Positions 31,662 to 43,150 of a DNA stretch of 64,000 nucleotides are shown one piece after another. How positions within the stretch are numbered: position 1 is the stretch's first letter; each line of letters begins with the position of its first letter. The position numbers and the translations under genes are program-made. Below the pieces are notes generated by a model that saw nothing but the letters and a program-made list of their open reading frames with translations, searched no databases and had not been told where the DNA came from. The stretch covers positions 11,482,680 to 11,546,679 of the forward strand of contig JAJEKV010000023.1 of assembly GCA_021234155.1 (NCBI GenBank). Reading direction: 5' to 3'. The stretch is from Isoetes taiwanensis (Eukaryota; Streptophyta; Lycopodiopsida; Isoetales; Isoetaceae).

Positions 31662-33020
31662 TCATATATAATTATGAACACATGCCAGAGTCGGAGTATC
31701 CAATGTCCATAAAGCTGTACACTTCTGCCACCCCACAAGGACACCGAAAGCCAGTGAGAAAGTGTCTAAGAGCAATTTGGCAGCTTCTAGATTCTCAGCA
31801 TTAGCGACCAGGAAGAGGAACGTGTCGTCTGCATATTGATTGCAAAACTCTTGTGTGCCATCCTCCATTGCGAGACCATGGAGAACCAAAACAATCAGCC
31901 TGATTGAAGATGATTGGTAAGAAAGGAATCCATGCTATCACCACCCCTGCACTAGCAGAATCAGCTGCCGCGATAAGGACATTAAACCTTCGATCAATCA
32001 TATCTGCAAGCTTTGCTACGTCTCCCTTGCGATACTTGTGCTCTTGGAGACATACAAACTGAGCATCCAATCTAGATAAGTAGAAAGAAATATGACTCTG
32101 TTTGAGGGGGGAGGAGGCTACCCCTTGAACATTCCACGAAACTAATAGCATTGACCTTGTTATAGGGCCAATTCAGATGAGACCGCTGGCATCTCCAGGG
32201 AATTTCAGGTTGTCTCCTGGGCATCTGGCATGGCAGTAACCTCATCAACCAAATCAGCCCACTGAAGCATATCAAAGTGATCACAGTGGGATGCAAAGGA
32301 AGGAGCAGAGTTATGTGAAGCAGGAACTAAGAGCTGGGATGCAGAGAAGTTAAATCCCTTAGATAATTTTTGTTGTTGACGAAGAGTGATGGATGTTTTG
32401 GTGGTGTGTGGATATCGTGTTGATCAATATCCATGTACTGTCCACGAGCCTCTTCAATTTGCTCTTGCAATCTCTGAATCTCAGCTATCTTAACATTTGG
32501 TGATCCGTAGGCTGAGGTGAGGGAGCCGCAAATCGAAAGAGAAGGGGGCTCATAGGGGCGTGAGAGATATCCATTGAGGTGGAGCTGATCTAGGAGCATG
32601 GAGTGCCAAAGGAGCGTATGGAGGACCTGGCGGGTGAACCTTGCGATATTGAAACCTTGCGATATTGAGCAAAGAGAGGGGCTTCATGAAACATGAGGGC
32701 TAGCTCAGGACCATTCAACAAGGACAGCTTAAATGGAAAGGAATATGGGCATGCTCTGGACAACAATTGTTTGAGGCAAATCATGACAAATGGGCCTTGC
32801 AACACAAATCTTAGTTATGCCATTGGTTATGGAGTGTTGCAAATGCAGCCCAATCTCATTAGCAATGGCGTAAAATGAACTTGGAATCCCAGAGCTCGGG
32901 AGGAAATCTTCAATAGCAAACCGAATGGGGGCACGCCATGCATCCGGCTTAGCTGAAAGGATCCAGAACATACCGGGCCGATAGAGCAAGAAGTGTTTTC
33001 AAAGAGAATCAACACCTCGC
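31662..33020 (-). mobile_element. LINE (L1-like) with ORF1, endonuclease and part of RT, internally deleted
   Basis: On the minus strand from 33020: an ORF1-like domain (SSFYAIANEIGLHLQ ... KICVARPICHDLPQTIVV) that resembles the DUF4283 domain of plant L1 ORF1, a linker containing a short coiled coil (IAEIQRLQEQIEEARGQ), then the start of an AP-type endonuclease (LLVSWNVQGVASSPLKQSHI, FVCLQEHKYRKGD) at 32151, and then, about 230 bases later, an RT catalytic box NQYADDTFLF followed by FGVLVGWQKC at about 31820. Endonuclease and RT motifs that should be about 2 kb apart are nearly adjacent, so most of the endonuclease and the RT fingers are missing. It ends at 31662 against the oppositely oriented LINE. 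Confidence 0.85.
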
Positions 33021-34840
33021 TCTATGAGTTGAACATCCGCTCAGAGATTCAAACATGAAAAGAAAGCAACGCTGATCTTTTGCCACAAGCTTGATAGATT
33101 GATAAGCAGAAGTCCTAGCTTGTGATGGTGCCCATATAGCTAAGATCTCATGTGCTTCAGTCCAAGAAAGGGCAAGGACAGAGATGGAGCCCCTGTCTCA
33201 ATTGAGCCGGCCCCATTCGTGCCATTAGAAGACGTATTGGGCAACACTAAAGGATTGAGGTGCACCAAAGAAACCAAACTCTCAGGAGCCGAAAGAGCGT
33301 GCCATTTTGTGTGCATCACGTACACTTATTCTGGGAGGATCTACAGCATATTCTTTTTCAATTCCACCATGTAATATGATAGAACTACCAGAAGAACATT
33401 TTGAAGAGCTGCGACTAGATCGTGGCATCTCCATCAAAAGGGAGCCGAGGTTTCAGAGCTGAACAGTCCTTCTCAACAGGCTAATCTTTGAAAATATTAA
33501 GCACCATTGGATGGAGTACTCAAAGAGCTTTCCAAGAGGCTTAAACACGCCCAAAATTGCCACCAGATGCAGAAGTTATGACCAAAAGAAAATTGCAGCC
33601 AAAACCTTGCACCGCCAAAAGAGGGTTGGGATTGTCAGGTGGAATCTTTCCACCAAACAAATGTAATCACCATACGAATCATACACCAACGGAAAGTCAT
33701 GTGACAAGCTTTCCAAAGAGCCCAAGAAACCCAAATCTGACATTGGAATCCCGAGCTATGAGCAAAAGAGCGGGGCTGAAACCCTAGCGCCCTCACGAGC
33801 CCGGAATATTTGAGCTTTAACATCTTTCAATTTGCCTCTTGACAAAGTATGACACCTTTACTATCAATTTGACTTTGTCAATTCACCATTAGTTTTATTG
33901 TTCTCATTACCAATTGTGCTGAGAGTGTAATTCTGTACCCTTGCATGAGGTTTATTTGCATCACTCTCTAATTCATATGTTCTTTTTACTAGAATCTTGG
34001 TGTTTGCCTTAACGTACATCTTCAGATTTATGGTGTAGGATCTGAAATACAGCCAGAAATACATTTCCTCTATTGTTTGTAGTTGCAAAGGGAAAGATCC
34101 ACTATATGAATTGCCCCAAATCTGGCTCAAAAACCAACTATTATCTGTTCTTATTCATTGCCCCAAAATCAAGGGCATTGTAACAATTTTTAAAACTATC
34201 CAACATGCGAAAAATGTTAAAAGGGGGGGAGAGAATGATGATACTTCGGATGACGTACCATCCAAAAGGAGGATGGGCTACATTACAAACTGAGAGGTAG
34301 AACTCCCACTATATACTAGTATAACAAGGGCACAACCCATCAATTGGTATTCGATCCAACAAGTTGTGGGATATCTATTACGTGGCAATCAACCCCAAAA
34401 CTCAATAAGGCCGGTATAGAGAGAGTCATCCCTTGCCCATCAACTAGATAGCGCAGGTTAAAGCTGCCATCAGAACTTCCTATAGGATCAATAACATGCA
34501 TCTGCTGGAAAGACAACAAAATGAGTAATATCAAGGAAAGATATACAGAATCAGATAAGAAATCATATAAGATATAAGCAGCCCGGCATTCCCATAGAGA
34601 GGTGGATAGAGCAAGAATATGAATTTCAAACGGGAATGTCGTTGATGAATGGGCATAAAAGTGGAAAAACATAGCATGCCAGGATCAATTCAAAAGAGGG
34701 TGCTGCTAAGGCGCATCTGATAAGAGGAGAGAGAGAGATAACTCCCATACCACACTCATTCAAAGTAGAACGACAGATTAGATGGGCTCCAACCAACAAA
34801 AGAAGGGGGGCTTAGGAAGGATAGCAGCTAGCCAATAGGA
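33021..34840. other. spacer, no gene assigned
   Basis: No coding motif recognised. 33140-33374 has open frames on both strands without a family signature and may still belong to the 5' part of the minus-strand LINE. The remainder is unassigned. Confidence 0.35.
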
Positions 34841-34857
34841 CCTCAAGGATTTCTTAA

Positions 34858-35640
34858 CGTAGATGGATATGCAGCTAGAAGCGAAAAACCGAAGAATGGA
34901 CACGCTAAATGCCTTGGCAGAAATAACCAATCAGAACAAAGCTGCAATATCCAACATTGAAGACAAGGTACAAGGAATAAAGAAAACAGGAGAAGAGATG
35001 TAGGGAAGGATGGAAGAGATTGAGATGGAGAAAGCAAAGATCATGCAAAGGTTGGTCGCTCTAGAAAAGAAAAATCTTAATTTAGATGCATGGGAATCCT
35101 TTAATAAGATAAAACTACACATTGTAGAGTTTGAAGAACAAAATAGGATTAAGGACGATGTTAGATTGATAGGAACAACGGAGAATCCTAACGAAGATAT
35201 GTATTGAGTGACTGCAGAAATACTGTGTTCAAAGAGCACCGCAGCATAATTGTAAAAGCAGTGCATGCAGGACAATGGAGAGGCAAGGTCAGACACATCA
35301 ACCTATGGCAGCAAGGGAAAGGATGCTTCGCATGGGCCCAGGTTAAGAAACAAGATCAAAGTACAAGAGGCATTGACGGCAATGCAATGACAAAGCTTGC
35401 ACAAGGAGCTAGCAAGAGCCAGGGAGTTGAATCAGGGAGGAATATAAATCAGAATGGGAAGGTTTTCTTACTCAAGAGAATCAGGGCCGACCCCGAGACA
35501 CGAATAATGTCCAGAGAGGTCAGAATCGATCAGATCGAGGCGGATAGAAGGAGAAGGAAATGGAACTCAAGAGATAATGGAAAGATGGAACTTGGAAGTA
35601 TATGGGATAAGGGGAAATAACTCAGGTACAGTCACAGAAG
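34858..35640 (+). mobile_element. probable LINE ORF1 relic (coiled coil)
   Basis: The plus strand reads MDMQLEAKNRRMDTLNALAE, NQNKAAISNIEDKVQGIKKT, then a stop, then EKAKIMQRLVALEKKNLN, FEEQNRIKDDVRLIGTTENP and a stop. A run of heptad-like Leu/Ile/Val with many Lys/Glu followed by 'E-x-x-N-R-x-x-(N/D)-(L/V)-R-(I/L)-x-G' is the transition from coiled coil to RRM in L1 ORF1 proteins. Frames continue with shifts to 35620. Stops make it inactive. I could not read a 3' end. Confidence 0.45.
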
Positions 35641-36846
35641 AGAATATGAATGAGAAAAAGAACGAGGTATTTTCTAGGTTTTCCTGCATAGATAATTGTA
35701 GTAACTGTAGTCTTGGTGGTAATGGTGAGGACGAGGAGGAGTTTTTTTATAGTTGAAGCATGGATTGATAAGACTCAACAATTTTACACATAACAAACTT
35801 GGCTCTCACTGGGCACACAAGTTGTCATGGGAAGGCTAATGCACAGTGCAAGAATTTGGTAGAGATAGACACAGTGAAGGATAAGCACTAACATGACCAA
35901 AGAAAACATGACAATATTTGCGTAAACCCAACTTCATACGTGTTCTTTGACAGATAAAAGAAGCAGTAGAAGGGTGTTAGTAGAGAGCAGAACTTACGGG
36001 CCAAGTAAGAAATTGTGGACCAACAATCATCATGGAAGTAAAGAATTATATCAAAGACCTTAACAGATTTGTGCCCTTTGCAAAAAAGTACAATAGGTAA
36101 CCACATATGCGATTGATCTGGTACGAAAAAGGGGGACAACCTTAGAGTAGCATGTGAAGATTATATACGCATGTTATATGTATGCATATCATATGTATAT
36201 ATTTTCATCACATTAAAAAATAACATGAGTGTGAGATTTAAACATGACCTATTGCAAGGTAAACATCTTGACCAATATGTTATTCCTTCCTAGGTGAAAA
36301 CACATACTACATTGTGTATATTAAGATGCATGTCGAACATATACAAATATTCCACATGCATTTGTGCAAAAAAGAGATACATTCTTATATTACATATAAA
36401 GGGGCTTCAGTATCGAAACATACTCGAGCCCCCGCATGTTAAATGCCTGTGCAGAATAGAAGGATGTGCGCTTGAGCAATAGAAACTAGAGAATAAGAGG
36501 TAGAGAACTTACCGTCAGAGCATGCTATGAATACCTTAAGTTTACAAGTTATATTTTTTATATTAAAGGGATAAGTTTTAGGGCATTTTCCAAAAGACAA
36601 AAGAGTTATTGTCTGGACTGGAAAAATATCGTGAAAAAAGGGCTAAAAATCCACTTCCCTCTGCCCCTCTCCCAAGCCCTGTAAGGATAGGATCAACCAT
36701 AATGCTGGATGCAAGACCTTGAGCTTGGAGACTATCACACTCACAACAAAGCCCATAGTGCTGCTCCAAATAGTCTAGGGGATCCGCCGACATCCGACTT
36801 GATCACCCAAATGAGCACAAGTCCGTGTACCCTATGGAAAACGAAG
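35641..36846. other. AT-rich spacer, no gene seen
   Basis: No coding motif or RNA gene recognised. Confidence 0.4.
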
Positions 36847-37385
36847 GATCGATATATCAATATAACTCCACTAGGGTACAATCACAACTATGGAGAGGAG
36901 GCTACATCCTAGCACTCCACATTAGGGAGAATTTACCCTACCCTTCACGAGCATTCAGAATTCCTGATAAGTGGTCGTCAATGTTGGATGGGGCTAGACC
37001 TTACTTGCGTGATCGATATATCAATATAACTCCACTAGGGTACAATCACAACTATGGAAGGAAGGAAGGAAAAAGTTTTAACGTCCACGGAACCCAATCG
37101 GGTTATGGGACCAGAACAAACAAAGAAGGCATAAGCCCTAACAGAACAGAGGGCCGAAGCCCAAAAAACAGAACATGGGGTCTAAGCCCCGTTACAGCAC
37201 ACAAAAATGTGATCAATAAAACAGAACAAAAGGGGTGAGACCACCCAAAACCAAACCAAGCCGGAGGAGAGGAGGCTACATCCTAGCACTCCACATTAGG
37301 GAGACTTTACCCTACCCTTCACGAGCATTCACAAATCCTGATAAGTGGTCGTCAATGTTGGATGGGGCTAGACCTTACTTGCGTG
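36847..37385 (+). repeat. tandem duplication of a 164-base unit, second copy interrupted
   Basis: 36847-37010 is repeated from 37011 with few differences. The second copy is split after 37058 by a 207-base insertion and resumes at 37266. Because both copies are present, the first shows what the second looked like before the insertion. Confidence 0.9.
37059..37265 (-). mobile_element. short 5'-truncated LINE/SINE copy inserted in the duplication
   Basis: On the minus strand this ends in a hairpin (GGTCCCATAACCCGATTGGG...), then GGACGTTAAAAC, a T-run and a (TTCC)n tail. The same combination (hairpin with GGTCCCAT, GGGACGTTAAAA, short tandem tail) ends the LINE at 18859-20870. It is therefore a short retroposed 3' end of a related element. 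The duplicated target sequence is only about GGA, extended imperfectly by the purine-rich site. Confidence 0.7.
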
Positions 37386-38054
37386 AATGGTCAACATGCA
37401 ACAATCCTCTAATTGGCTCATCAAGATAACAGGTGGGATTGCCTTATTCGCCGAAATAGGTTCAATGGCCTCTATTCTATGAGCATACTTCATGCGTTAA
37501 CTACTCTGTAGGCCAGGGCTTTACTCTATTGTGAAGTGTTATCCTTCAATGAAATGTAATGACTGCTAGATACATCAAGACCTTACAATCAAAACCTGAA
37601 ATGAAAGCAATTCAATCATACCCATAAGAAATTTAGTTAGGAAAGGGAGAAAACCAGCACTTGGTAGTGTCCATAACTGCTAATATGGAAAAGTAGGAGA
37701 GAGAACAATGGAGAGCATTAATGGAGGCATTGGAGCAAGGAAGGAGTCAAAAAGGGACGAAAAACCTAAAAGGGCTTTTGTAGAGAAAGTTAGAGCTTAG
37801 TGTATTAAAATAGGTATGAATGTAAAAATCTCATATAAATGTATAAAAGATGTATTACAATGACTTAAAGCTCATAATAGGATCTGCTATCTCCCAAGGC
37901 GGGCTGATACAGAGTCCCAGGAACATGGGGAGTGTTAACTGGTAACATGAGGAGTGTTACAGGTATGAGGATTAACATTCCTCAACGCTAATCTTGAGCC
38001 TTCTAGCTCACATTCTTATGTTTATGCTTGCCCTTTGGGTTCTTGTGCTTGTAT
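37386..38054. other. spacer, no gene seen
   Basis: AT-rich, no recognised feature. Confidence 0.4.
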
Positions 38055-38058
38055 TATG

Positions 38059-38379
38059 GGGTAAAAGCATGTTAGGGTGTCCCTTAAAAAGTATTATTTA
38101 GTGACTAAAAAAGTACCTAAAAAGGTACCCAGGACTGGGTACTGGGTACCTGTGTAATATCTCAATAAAAGGTACATTCTAAAACTTTTATATATATTTT
38201 GGTCTCCGGTAGCATTATCTTTATCTTAACTTTGAATATTAATGCGTCCGTGACTTTTATTTTGGACTTTTGTACTAGTTTTAATGAAAATAAAAATGAG
38301 AAAGTACCCAGTTCTGAAGTACCTAGTGTATGTACTTTTGCAGGTTCCAAAAGTGGTACACCCTAACATGCTTTTACCC
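38059..38379. mobile_element. MITE with 22-base perfect terminal inverted repeats
   Basis: The left end GGGTAAAAGCATGTTAGG... (38059-38080) is the exact reverse complement of the right end (38358-38379). The inverted similarity continues imperfectly inward through GTACCCAG/CTGGGTAC motifs at about 38128-38150 and 38305-38330. The element is 321 bases, non-coding and AT-rich in the middle. It is flanked on both sides by TATG (38055-38058 and 38380-38383), a possible 4-base target duplication. The superfamily is not clear. Neither the TA of Tc1/mariner nor the 3-base duplication of PIF/Harbinger is met exactly. Confidence 0.88.
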
Positions 38380-38383
38380 TATG

Positions 38384-41300
38384 TTCTTGTATCATATCTT
38401 ATTCTTCGCATATATCTCTTATTTTTTCATAGATACATGATGATAGTGGTATGAGGACCATACATACATTATATTATATATGTGCACATTATATGTATAT
38501 GATCATCACACAAAAAGATAACATGGCAACAACTCATATATATTGTAATTGCTGAGTTAACCGTGCTAGATCAACTTATTCAATATTGAGGGCGATGCTC
38601 GTCTTCTTTGAGAAGAATGTAACACATACCTTGCATGGAGCCATTATCAATCCTTAATGGCTATAGCATATCCTATCATCAGTTATAGTATCCCTACTTA
38701 AAACCCATCGCTTTTAGGGTATCCTTAGTTCTTGGCGTTTGCTCCTCTCTGCAATTCATACTTTGATCCTTTTTACTAGGAACTAAGTGTATTGTCCAGT
38801 GTGGATCCTCCCTCAGATAGTGAATTACTAGCTAAGTTGATTTGTCTCGATGGTCTTGAGTCGTTCATATTTTGGATGTATGACTTATGTAGTCATGCAT
38901 ATATATAAGGATAGAATTCTAAAATACTCTTCCTTGGCTGAAAGATTAGTATTGAGACATTCGTGGTATACTCCTAGTCTAGTAGCCTATTAAATCCTAT
39001 TCGTCTTCTAAGCCAAGCCTACTCGGAATCTTTATATCACCCATAGAGTGTTAGACATTATAATGGCGTAACCTAGGACCTAACTTGAGTCATATGGACA
39101 TGCCTCGATTATCAACTAGACCCCGAGCGTCGGGGGATGTCTTGAGGGGCGGCAACCCAAAGAGGTCCTAACTTGAAGGCCTGGTTTGATTGAGCAATCT
39201 CATTAGCTAAGGATAGAGGTGATCTCCTGCTTTAAGATTCTTAGAACCGTACTCAAGCTAAGACTTGCCGAGGTAGATGCCATTGAACTCCCTGGTTGTG
39301 GTGCAACATTATGATTATCTGTTGTGATTGCCTTGGTCACCCAACCCAAACCCTCCCCCTCCCCAATTGTGATATGTTTGAACACGGGACTGGGAGAGGT
39401 GTAGGAGTAGAATCCTATTAACCGTAACGGGACCGGAACGACAATGTGGACCTAAAATTCGGGACGGGAACGTATCAAAATGGGAGCGACCAACATTTGA
39501 ATTTTTAAAATTTAAAAATAGTTTTGGCATTCTCTTTGCATAACGATCATTGTAGAATACTTAGAATGTGAAAAGGATTCAGGACTGCCTTGTAGATGGA
39601 AAATGTTAAACCACTTTGTAGATGCTTAGTTTTTTATAAAACATTATATTCAAGACTTAAAACATGATATTACATCTATAATTCTAATACAATAGTAAAC
39701 ATGATAGGGAGATTAAGCTTAGCATTGAGGCCTTTTGCAATATTTCCCTTATAGAGATAATGTTTCTTAAAATCAATAGGGCCAATTAATTCTGTTACAA
39801 CACAGCACTAGAAATCTACATAAAAAACTAAATATGACATTTCGTAATAGAACCAATAGTATAATGTTCAGAATACTTACAGTTACAACAAGTTTTTGAG
39901 CACTGAGCAGGTAGCAAGTTGGTGATGAGAGCAGGTCGCAGGTAGGTTGCAGGTCCTTCTGAGTCTGATAAGCAGGTGAACAGGAGGTCAGGGGAATGTT
40001 ATCTTGCACTGTCAAGGTGGTTTTATGTATGTCTACCTAATGGACTGTTGCAAAGCCAAAATTGGGTTGCTCACATATAATTCAAGACTTCATATCTTTT
40101 TATTTCTCAGTCTGAATGGCGTGGTTGTTTGTTAATTTTACAATTTTGTGCAACTTCTCTTGACTCATTCAATGCTGTTAAACTTAATCCTCCTCTGTCG
40201 CCCAGAGTCTCCCATAAGTTGTTCTTAAAGAACATATTGGCTTCCTCCAATGTAGATCGGTCTGACTAATCTGGAGAAACATACCAAAATTCTCATCATC
40301 AAAATGCAAAATGGATAGACTAGAAGAGAAGACACAACACTATGATTACAAATGAGATGGAAAATCGAGAGATACAAGCAGAAGAGGAACACAAGTTAAA
40401 TTAAAGAACAAACAAACAAGAGAGAAGAATAGCCACGGAGTGTGCTGCAAAGCACTATAAAAAACCTTTATGTGTGTGTTCATTAGGGCCACTAAGTAGA
40501 GAGCCGACCAAGATGTTCCATTACACGCCGCGCCATTCCTTCCTATAAAAAAAGGAAGCAGAGAAAGGGAGGGAGGAAGGGGAGGGGAGGGGGTATAAAC
40601 GAATAAACCGATTCCCGTAGATGGGAATGGCATTCGGAATGGCGTTCCCGGTAACAAGTGGTCTGGAACTGGAACTTGGCATTCCCAGAACGTACAACCC
40701 TAGGGAACGCGTTCGGAACGCCGTTCCACGTAACTATGGAACCCTAGCCCATTGCATTTAATCAGCCAACCTTGTTGGCTGAAAATTGGAATTACTTTGA
40801 ATATGACATTACTTTCACCATCAAGGGGGAATGATTATGTCACGGAATAAAACCATAACTATGCAGCTAAAAGGACCGTGTCTGCTTCTTTAAGGAATTT
40901 CTCCTGAAATTATTAATGAAGTTTTCTTCTCCGATTTAGATCCAAATCGGGTTAGAGCACTTTCACAGTGACCAAAATGAGGCAGACTAGAGGGCAGATT
41001 GCAAGAAACAAAAAAAATGGATCGAAAGCCTCTCTATTACATGAGTGCAATCAAGAAAATTTTGCCTCAAAACATTGTGCGCAGTGACCGACTTACTACG
41101 CAGTCATAATGAGTGGTTCCATGGGACATAATATTTTGGAAGTGATTTTGTGGGATGGAATTTCCTCACGATGGTACATCACATTTTGGGTAAGTCTAAT
41201 TTCAGGCAACCTTGTCATAAAATTGTTGCCCTAAGAAAGATCCAGGGCCCCTGTGTCCAACTCCCGTCTCCTCAAAGAACTATAATCCTTAAGGAGGGCA

Positions 41301-42112
41301 TTATCATAATTTAGTATGAGAAGGTACTCCGTCCTTTCCAATTGAGGTGTATGCTTACGTATTACCGTCGGTTATTGCAGGGTTCGGGCACACCCCCATC
41401 TTTTCCACCTGGATAATGCCATTTCGGTATTTATCTACATGGAGGGGGTTGGACGCTTTTCAGTCTTCACCTGAGAAAATCTTGAAAGTATTGCACAATG
41501 ATTTATAATTTACGGGGTGATCCCCAAAAAAAAAAAGGGGGAAAAAAAACACGTCTTGTATGTAGCTTTCTCCCTGTTGTCTAGCCACTTTTGAATCTCC
41601 CTTTATGAGCCAAGATAGATTTGATCAGATTTTAGTTTCTTCAACCTTAGGGCATTTAGATCTTGTGATGTTATCTGGGATGTTGTCAATGTATGCTAGA
41701 ACGTGGAGCATAAAAATCAGGCACGTGGGTGACATGGGATCTTGTCCAGGAGTTGCACCAAAATCTGCCACCGAAGACAAACAAAACTTGAATTAATAGA
41801 TGCAAAGGAATGAGCATTATGACACTTAGCATCAGTTTGTTGCCAACATCCCACTATTTCTTGCCTGCAAGTACATAATCAGAAAAGGTGATTGAATAGT
41901 CATGGGGATGTAGTTACTCGAAATTACATGCAACCCGTAAATGGTCACTAGGTGGGCTTGTTGACTATACATGTACTAGAAAAAGTGCCCAGCGTTGCTG
42001 GGCTTTTTGATGGGATATATTCAAAAAGTAATAAAAATATAGTTGAATGCTAGATGATACAAAGGGTATAGTGCATAATCTTAAATATTAGGCAATACAA
42101 ACAAATGTTACA
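38384..42112. other. spacer with possible element ends; no gene assigned
   Basis: About 3.7 kb without recognisable coding sequence. Two stretches rich in GGAACG/CGTTCC motifs lie at 39405-39490 and 40615-40745. They might be the ends of an unrecognised DNA transposon but I could not align proper inverted termini. A/G homopolymers occur at 41527-41548. Confidence 0.35.
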
Positions 42113-42208
42113 AGCTTTAGAATTTGAAGTGTAAGTATTTGCTCTCTACCCTTTGGGAAGCTTTAGAATTTGAAGTGTAAGTATTTGCTCTCTAGCCTTT
42201 GGGATAAA
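42113..42208 (+). repeat. tandem duplication of 49 bases
   Basis: GCTTTAGAATTTGAAGTGTAAG...GCTCTCTANCCTTTGGGA occurs twice back to back. A looser repeat of about 85 bases (GGAGATTATCAT...AAATGGTGAA) follows at 42390-42530. Confidence 0.85.
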
Positions 42209-42854
42209 TGGGATGCCATAATTGCACAAAATATGTAATCGCAAATAGGTAACCTAAAATGTGTGATCGCATAATAGGCATGACCATATTTGAGGTCACT
42301 CATTTTATGCAAGAATGGTATACCACTTTTCCTTCCACTTTTCAAGGAAAGTAGCTAGGATTGCAATATCAAACAGTAGAAAACTCATAGAAATGAGGAT
42401 TATCATTCTTTTCTTCAAATCCAAGAATGGTGAACCCTCTTGTACTCTCACAAATGGGCATTCATGAAATGGAGATTATCATCGTTTAATTCATCATTGG
42501 CTCAAATCCAAAATGGTGAATCCACATCTTTGTGAAGTGTGCTGTTGTGTTGGGCTACTAAATAGAAAGTTCTAGCTACTAAAGATACATGCTGCTTGCT
42601 TTTAGTTACCGACCAAGAGTGTGCATGCCTCTAGAAGCTTTTAGACATTATTAGAAAAGACAAAATTAAGTTGCTTATCCTTCATATCCCCAATAGAAAT
42701 GTCCCTTAACTTTGCACTTAGATATCATTCACTTTCTATATTCTTCTTAGGGCACACACAATTTGTCAAAAAACAATGGATAATGATTAATCCAATGCCA
42801 CGCTATGGACAAGCTTTTTACTTGAAATAACTTCAATTACAAGCTTCATTTCTT

Positions 42855-43150
42855 ATAAACAAGACCCTGGACTACCACATTCGTCGGATCTGTCAATCCG
42901 ACGGCCCAGACTGTATGTTGGAGCCTCTGGACACCTCTCGTTTCGATTATGCTCAATTATGATTGGGGACGCCTATGATATTAAGATGTCGAATACGAGT
43001 TTGCCTAAGGTTTTGATGGTATATCGAGCCTCTATACGGTTTCGCTTAAGCTTTTAGAATATGAAATACGGGGATTCGAACCTCTACCAAAATAACTCAA
43101 TGTCCTAATAAGACTACTTTAACCAATCTAACCAGTGAGCTAATGTGACT
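42855..43150 (-). mobile_element. tRNA-derived SINE-like element
   Basis: The minus strand has TAGCTCACTGGTTAG at 43142-43128, a good pol III A box, and GGTTCGAATCCC at 43082-43071, a perfect B box. The spacing is somewhat longer than in a normal tRNA, and I could not fold a full cloverleaf. A body of about 200 bases follows, with a perfect hairpin CGTCGGAT...ATCCGACG at 42882-42903. A tRNA-like head followed by an unrelated body is the structure of plant SINEs. The 3' end is uncertain, and an intron-bearing tRNA pseudogene is an alternative. Confidence 0.5.
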
